Assembly: GCA_902729415.1 (NCBI GenBank)
Contig: CACVCF010000212.1
Location: 1-49,882 of the forward strand
Source: Terasakiella magnetica
Lineage (GTDB): Bacteria; Pseudomonadota; Alphaproteobacteria; Rhodospirillales; Magnetospirillaceae
Reading direction: 5' to 3'
DNA length: 49,882 nt
Shown here one piece after another: positions 46,117 through 49,882 of the stretch. The stretch's first letter is position 1. Each line of letters starts with the position of its first letter. Under the pieces are notes generated by a model. The model worked only from the letters and a program-made list of their open reading frames with translations, ran no database searches and was not told the origin of the DNA. The position numbers and the translations under genes were made by a program.

Positions 46117-46557
46117 TTAAGCAGAAACCTTCTGTGGGATCTTGGACAAAACATTTGTGATGGCATCGAACAGCGAGCGGATCGTGACGGGTTTCCGCAC
46201 AAAAAGCGTTGCGCCTGCTTCCAGTGCAATACGCTCGGATTCGTCGTCCACCCTCCCTGTCACCATGATGATCGGCACATTGGCATCGAAGCCGTCGAGT
46301 CCTCCCGAGCGGATGAGCTTGATGCAGGCTATCCCGTCAAGCATCGGCATCATCCAGTCGAGGAAAACGATATCGGTTCTGCCATCCTTCTGGTCGCCGT
46401 CCTCAAGACTGACGATGTTGGCTGCGCCGAATGCGAGCGTTCCATCCTCGACCTCGATAATTTCCTTGCATCCGCATTGCTTCAGAACGATCTGGATCAG
46501 TTCGCGCATTGGCTTGCTGTCATCGACCACCAACGCCCTTCGAATTCGTAGAGACAT
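46117..46557 (-). CDS. Single-domain response regulator (CheY-like)
   Basis: 146 residues with only a receiver domain: VVDDSKPMRE, phosphoacceptor in VFLDWMMPMLDG, IIMVTGRVDD and FVRKPVTI. No output domain, so it acts by protein contact or as a phosphorelay shuttle. It follows the membrane kinase gene on the same strand, 136 bases downstream, and is the obvious partner. Confidence 0.93.
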   Translation of the reverse strand: MSLRIRRALVVDDSKPMRELIQIVLKQCGCKEIIEVEDGTLAFGAANIVSLEDGDQKDGRTDIVFLDWMMPMLDGIACIKLIRSGGLDGFDANVPIIMVTGRVDDESERIALEAGATLFVRKPVTIRSLFDAITNVLSKIPQKVSA

Positions 46558-46693
46558 GGCATCCTCACCCCCGGCAATTGCTAGAATTCGTCAAACCCGC
46601 ATTCCCGTCAACCGGCCCGCTATCACCGGCCCGCTATCTCTTTCAAGTATGTCCCGGATGCTTTTCATGCCGCGACCTTTGCCGTCACTGTGG

Positions 46694-47902
46694 TCAGGTG
46701 GGCGCTTCCACGATGATTCCGCTGTCCGGAGGCGTGGACATTACCGCCCGTGTCTCACCGACGACCACGCGCTCCGAGGGAATACGCAGGTATACCGTCG
46801 TGCCTGCTCTCGGCCGGCTTTCGATGGTGAGGTCTCCGCCATGCAACCGGGCAAGGCTCCTGCTCACTGGCAACCCGAGGCCGGTGCCTTCGCGTGCGAT
46901 ATGCATCTCGCCTCGAATTTGGCCGAACGGCTCCAAAGCCTTGGCTATGTCGATATCGTCCATGCCGATGCCGGTATCGGCCACAACGACAGCGATGCCG
47001 CCCGAGGGGCCGGTTCGCGCCGAGACGGTGACGCGACCCTGCGGCGGCGTAAACTTAACTGCGTTGGACAACAGGTTGAGCACGATCTGGGTGATGCGCC
47101 GCCGGTCGGCGCACACCTGGGGGAGCGGCGGCAACTCGTCGATGATTTCGACACAGCCTTGTTCTGCGCGGGGACGGATCATGCGGATACAAGGCGTGAC
47201 AACCTGATCGAGATCGAAGACCTCCTCGTCCAACGTCACCTTTCCCGCCTCGATGGCCGACATGTCCAGCAGGTCGTTGATGAGGGTGTGCAGGTGCAGG
47301 CCGGATGCGTGGATGTCGGCGGCATACTCGGCATACTTGGTGGGAAGCGGGCCGAACGGCTCGGCGAGCATGGTGTCGGAGAAGCCGATGATGGCGTTCA
47401 GGGGTGTGCGCAGTTCATGGCTCATGCCGGTGAGGAAGTCGGACTTGGCCCCGCTGGCCCTCTCGGCGGCTTGACGCGCCTCGTCCGCCTCGGCCCTTGA
47501 CCGTTCGAGGTCGTGGAGAACCCTCGTGTAGTCGCGGTAATAGCGGTGCATTGCCTCGATGACGGTGGAAACCAGAAACCCGGAGACAAGAAACGTCGCG
47601 AAAGACCACTCGACGGGATGCGCGCTCTCCATAGGGGAAAGGAAAAAGCGGGCCACAAGCATGGCGCTGGCGACGGTCGTGAACATGCTTGGCCAAAAGC
47701 CACCGACGATGGCGGTCAAGGCGATGGCGGGGAAGAAGGTGACGAATGGAATCCCTGCGTCAACGGGGGCAATCAAAAGGCGGAGCCAAAGCGCCAACCC
47801 CGTCAGGACGACCGCCGCCCCATAGCGGATCGATCGCCGGAGACCGAAGCGGTCAAAGGCGGGATGCCGTTCCATAGTCTTCCGGAGTGCCTCGACCCAC
47901 AT
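46694..47902 (-). CDS. Membrane sensor histidine kinase (DUF4118-like)
   Basis: I start at ATG 47902 (MWVEALRKTMERHPAF), preceded by GGGGAGA; 402 residues. Three to four membrane segments (about 25-130) of DUF4118/MASE-like type precede a coiled coil and the HisKA box (GMSHELRTPLNAIIGFSDTM). The ATPase domain has NLLSNAVKFTPPQG, DTGIGMDD and GTGLGLPVSRSL. There is no dedicated sensory domain. It pairs with the downstream receiver protein. Host-like GC content suggests it may be a resident or recently acquired cargo pair. Confidence 0.93.
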   Translation of the reverse strand: MWVEALRKTMERHPAFDRFGLRRSIRYGAAVVLTGLALWLRLLIAPVDAGIPFVTFFPAIALTAIVGGFWPSMFTTVASAMLVARFFLSPMESAHPVEWSFATFLVSGFLVSTVIEAMHRYYRDYTRVLHDLERSRAEADEARQAAERASGAKSDFLTGMSHELRTPLNAIIGFSDTMLAEPFGPLPTKYAEYAADIHASGLHLHTLINDLLDMSAIEAGKVTLDEEVFDLDQVVTPCIRMIRPRAEQGCVEIIDELPPLPQVCADRRRITQIVLNLLSNAVKFTPPQGRVTVSARTGPSGGIAVVVADTGIGMDDIDIAKALEPFGQIRGEMHIAREGTGLGLPVSRSLARLHGGDLTIESRPRAGTTVYLRIPSERVVVGETRAVMSTPPDSGIIVEAPT

Positions 47903-48170
47903 CGGTTGTCTCCCCACCGGGGCGCACTATATACCTTTGGTATTTCTCGCGCCACGTTTACATATTTCGGCATGGGCGGATCAGGCTTTTGGGGCCACCG
48001 GAGAGATGGCGGACTATGGTAGACATAGACTGACCAATGCCGTCCGGTCCTTCGACCTTCGGGGGAATTGCCCGATGCCCCGCTTTCGCGTCCCTGAGGG
48101 TTAAATCCGTTTGATGGTGGTATAGGAGTTCGCGTATGGCGCATCATCCCGGTCACTCACCATGGCGCAG

Positions 48171-48737
48171 CTACAGCACCTCCACCGCAGCCCGCATCAT
48201 CTGGTCGTTGACCTCGATGTAGCGCTGGGTTGTGGAAAGGTGGCGATGACCGGCCAGCGTCATGATCACCTTCGCGGAAACGCCGCTGTGGGCCAGTGAG
48301 GTTATGAACCAACGCCGTCCACTATGGGAGCTCGCTCCATCAACGCCAGCCAGCGCGTAAATCTGGCCGAACAACTGGCAGAGCGTGTTGGCCGAGAACG
48401 CGGTGTTCTTTTGGGTCACGAGGAACGGCGAATCGCGGCCACTTGTTGGGCCGCTTGACAGAAAACGCTCCAGTTCACGCCGCAGCTTGCCGTTGACGAA
48501 CACGGCTCGGGCCTCGGCCGTTTTGGTGTAGTGGGCCAGCAGCACGATTTGGTCCTTCACACGACCATCGTTGTCGATCACGTCGCCGACCTTCAAATGG
48601 GCGATTTCACCGACGCGCATCCCTGCGTAGAAGCTGAGCATGACCGCGATGCGGTTGCGTGCTGCATGGCGTTGATTGGCGATCACGGATAGCACCCGCT
48701 TCAATTCCGCTTCGCTGAGCACCTTGGCCTGTTTCAT
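48171..48737 (-). CDS. Tyrosine recombinase, catalytic domain only
   Basis: 188 residues with FYAGMRVGEIAHL (arginine I), SHSGRRWFITSL (H-x-x-R-like), AGHRHLSTTQRYIEV (H/R and nucleophile Y). The whole N-terminal core-binding domain is missing, but the ATG start is natural and not obviously a truncation. Similar short recombinases (FimB/FimE size) invert small DNA segments. Substrates are unknown; repeats of ACCTAATGAAA(A)GTTA flank the region just upstream. Confidence 0.88.
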   Translation of the reverse strand: MKQAKVLSEAELKRVLSVIANQRHAARNRIAVMLSFYAGMRVGEIAHLKVGDVIDNDGRVKDQIVLLAHYTKTAEARAVFVNGKLRRELERFLSSGPTSGRDSPFLVTQKNTAFSANTLCQLFGQIYALAGVDGASSHSGRRWFITSLAHSGVSAKVIMTLAGHRHLSTTQRYIEVNDQMMRAAVEVL

Positions 48738-48743
48738 CGCAAT

Positions 48744-48860
48744 ACCTAATGAAAAGTTATCTCCCCATACAATACATTATACAACCAAAAGGTTGTGCGG
48801 TTAAGGCAAGAATAAGGACTACGGAAATCAAGGACTTCGGCATGGACCTAATGAAAGTTA
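48744..48860. repeat. Direct repeats and palindrome upstream of the short recombinase
   Basis: ACCTAATGAAAAGTTA (48744-48759) and ACCTAATGAAAGTTA (48846-48860) are near-identical direct repeats differing by one A; between them ACAACC-AAAA-GGTTGT (48781-48796) is a perfect 6-bp palindrome. They lie just upstream of the recombinase start and may be its binding sites or promoter operators. Confidence 0.45.
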
Positions 48861-48867
48861 GCTTTTC

Positions 48868-49083
48868 TTAGGTTATGGATTTGGGGCTCATGGCTTTAGC
48901 AAGATCGCCTTGCTTCTTCATCATGGACGCTCTGGCGCTGTTTACCTGTTCGCGCTTCTTCTGCACGGACGCAGCTTGCTTTAGCTTCTTGGCCTGATCG
49001 GCCTTCGCGTCGGCCTGCTTCTTCAAATTGTCCCCAAAGGTCGCTGCGACGGCCTCTTCGGCCACAATCTCCCACATCCGCAT
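48868..49083 (-). CDS. Small basic helical protein, unknown
   Basis: 71 residues with a good AGGAGA ribosome site (begins MRMWEIVAEEAVAATFGDNL). From residue 20 on it is a highly charged Lys/Ala/Gln helix (KKQADAKADQAKKLKQAASVQKKREQ), probably coiled coil. No family recognised. It diverges from the next gene, with a TTGTCGGG hairpin between the two. Confidence 0.6.
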   Translation of the reverse strand: MRMWEIVAEEAVAATFGDNLKKQADAKADQAKKLKQAASVQKKREQVNSARASMMKKQGDLAKAMSPKSIT

Positions 49084-49136
49084 CGGCGTTCTCCTGCTGC
49101 TGTTTTCTGCCGGAGCTATTTATGGCTATGGGGAAG

Positions 49137-49156
49137 TTGTCGGGGAGGCCCGACAA
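49137..49156 (+). repeat. TTGTCGGG hairpin, copy c
   Basis: TTGTCGGG-GAGG-CCCGACAA, perfect 8-bp stem with four-base loop, in the region between the divergent small genes. Same stem as copy b with a different loop. Confidence 0.75.
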
Positions 49157-49267
49157 GCTGACGGCGTGCAACCCAACGTGAATGGCATGTTTGACCGTGA
49201 AGCTTGCCAAACTAAGCCCATAAGAAGATTATGGCTTTGGTATTGCGCGCAGCAGAGGAGCGAGCGC

Positions 49268-49537
49268 ATGGGAGAGATTGACATAGCCTCCTTGGAGCGG
49301 TTGGCCAAAGGCAGTACTGTTCTTCTGAACAAGTTGGCGGAAGCTCGCCGGAGTATCATTTTCCTGCGGGATCGCCTTCATGCCGCAGGCGAATTGAACC
49401 CAGCATCAATTGCCTACCTTGAGCGGGCTGATGAGGTATATCGAACCTCAATTGAAACGGTGAGAAACACTGGTTTCCTTCAGGCTGATACTGTCGCCAA
49501 GCTCAAATCTCTTGTGGGTGATGACGAGCAGCCATAA
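49268..49537 (+). CDS. Small helical protein, unknown
   Basis: 89 residues from ATG 49268 (MGEIDIASLERLAKGSTVLLNKL); the frame extends further upstream but crosses the hairpin and lacks a better start. Helical and acidic (ARRSIIFLRDRLHAAGELNPASIAYLERADEVYRTS). I recognise no domain. GAGGAG lies about 15 bases upstream. It is followed by another TTGTCGGG-type hairpin. Confidence 0.6.
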   Translation: MGEIDIASLERLAKGSTVLLNKLAEARRSIIFLRDRLHAAGELNPASIAYLERADEVYRTSIETVRNTGFLQADTVAKLKSLVGDDEQP

Positions 49538-49556
49538 CGGCGCTGATAGCCGCATG

Positions 49557-49577
49557 TTGTCGGGTTGGGCGCGACAA
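49557..49577 (+). repeat. TTGTCGGG hairpin, copy d
   Basis: TTGTCG-GGTTGGGCG-CGACAA, 20 bases after the stop of the preceding small gene. A 6-bp stem; flanking CAT and ATG can add three more pairs around a bulge. A diverged member of the family. Confidence 0.6.
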
Positions 49578-49591
49578 ATGTTTGGGCGAAG

Positions 49592-49795
49592 CTATACAGC
49601 TTGCGTGGGGAGAAATGCGCGATGAATTGCCCCGCAATCATTGGCCAATTCGCAGTGGTTCAGGTTGGCGCAGCGGCAGCCCACTTCAACGAGCTCCTTC
49701 AGCAACTCGCTATTGTCTGACCGCTGCAAACTGACCATCGCCGCTACTCGTTTGGCGATGCAATGGCGTTCGCGCCTCTTCGTGCCAAATGTCAT
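49592..49795 (-). CDS. Possible small protein with cysteines, unknown
   Basis: 67 residues with an AGGTAAGG ribosome site before the ATG. Basic start (MTFGTKRRERHCIAKRVAAM), then a helical part with four cysteines overall, including CRC and HC. Nothing recognised. The lack of overlap with another gene and the ribosome site support it moderately. Confidence 0.35.
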   Translation of the reverse strand: MTFGTKRRERHCIAKRVAAMVSLQRSDNSELLKELVEVGCRCANLNHCELANDCGAIHRAFLPTQAV

Positions 49796-49882
49796 CCTTA
49801 CCTCGGCCGCTTCACACGTAAGCGCCCTCTGACGACTACAGAATCTCAGGCTTGACGGATGTCAGGCAGCAGCGCGTTTGGC

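Overview
The window looks like a chromosomal segment of a high-GC alphaproteobacterium, most likely of the Rhodospirillales and reminiscent of Magnetospirillum. I infer this from GC-rich codon use, the mix of sensor/PAS/GGDEF proteins, a KdpFABC-KdpDE cluster and the PilZ, TPR-glycosyltransferase and TolC-type genes. No database was searched, so family names rest on motifs read directly from the sequence.

Region 1 (about 1-31.8 kb) is ordinary host chromosome. It holds a large periplasmic-propeller hybrid kinase facing a TorR-like regulator, a PAS-GGDEF protein, PilZ, an alpha/beta hydrolase, a GntR-type regulator, a TPR/glycosyltransferase-9-like protein, a TolC-like protein and a membrane sensor fused to a DnaQ-type exonuclease. 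Next come the kdp potassium-uptake operon (with two micropeptide genes and hairpin-packed intergenic gaps), an arsenic/metalloid cluster with two ArsR repressors, a frameshifted secreted-protein gene, guaB, rlmE, a Ppx/GppA phosphatase and a tRNA-Gln(CTG) gene.

Region 2 (31,868-41,348) is a roughly 9.5 kb element integrated in the 3' half of tRNA-Gln. The last 40 bases of the tRNA body (31868-31907) recur exactly at 41309-41348. Inside are a serine recombinase, a membrane-anchored DUF4041 plus GIY-YIG nuclease (the architecture of the SNIPE anti-phage nuclease), a small tail-anchored protein, a leftward operon with a DnaJ-type zinc-finger peptide, a replication/HTH-like protein, an unknown protein and a CxxC/HGG protein, an AlpA-like/MerR-like control pair sharing an operator, a tyrosine integrase, and a TacA/TacT-type toxin-antitoxin pair.

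Region 3 (41.35 kb to the window end) starts with a second tyrosine integrase next to the repeated att core, so it reads as a second element in tandem, with no further copy of the att core seen before the window end. It contains an unknown protein and a small clamp-loader-like AAA+ ATPase in one operon behind a structured 5' region, a SpoVG-like protein, a membrane histidine kinase with a single-domain receiver, a catalytic-domain-only tyrosine recombinase and several small unknown proteins. Four copies of an intergenic palindrome (TTGTCGGG-loop-CCCGACAA and variants) were seen only in this region.

The most interesting parts are the SNIPE-like nuclease and its small membrane neighbour, the structured region plus AAA+ operon at 43.7-45.6 kb, the dispersed TTGTCGGG hairpins, the sensor-exonuclease fusion, and the two micropeptides (kdp-associated and element-encoded).
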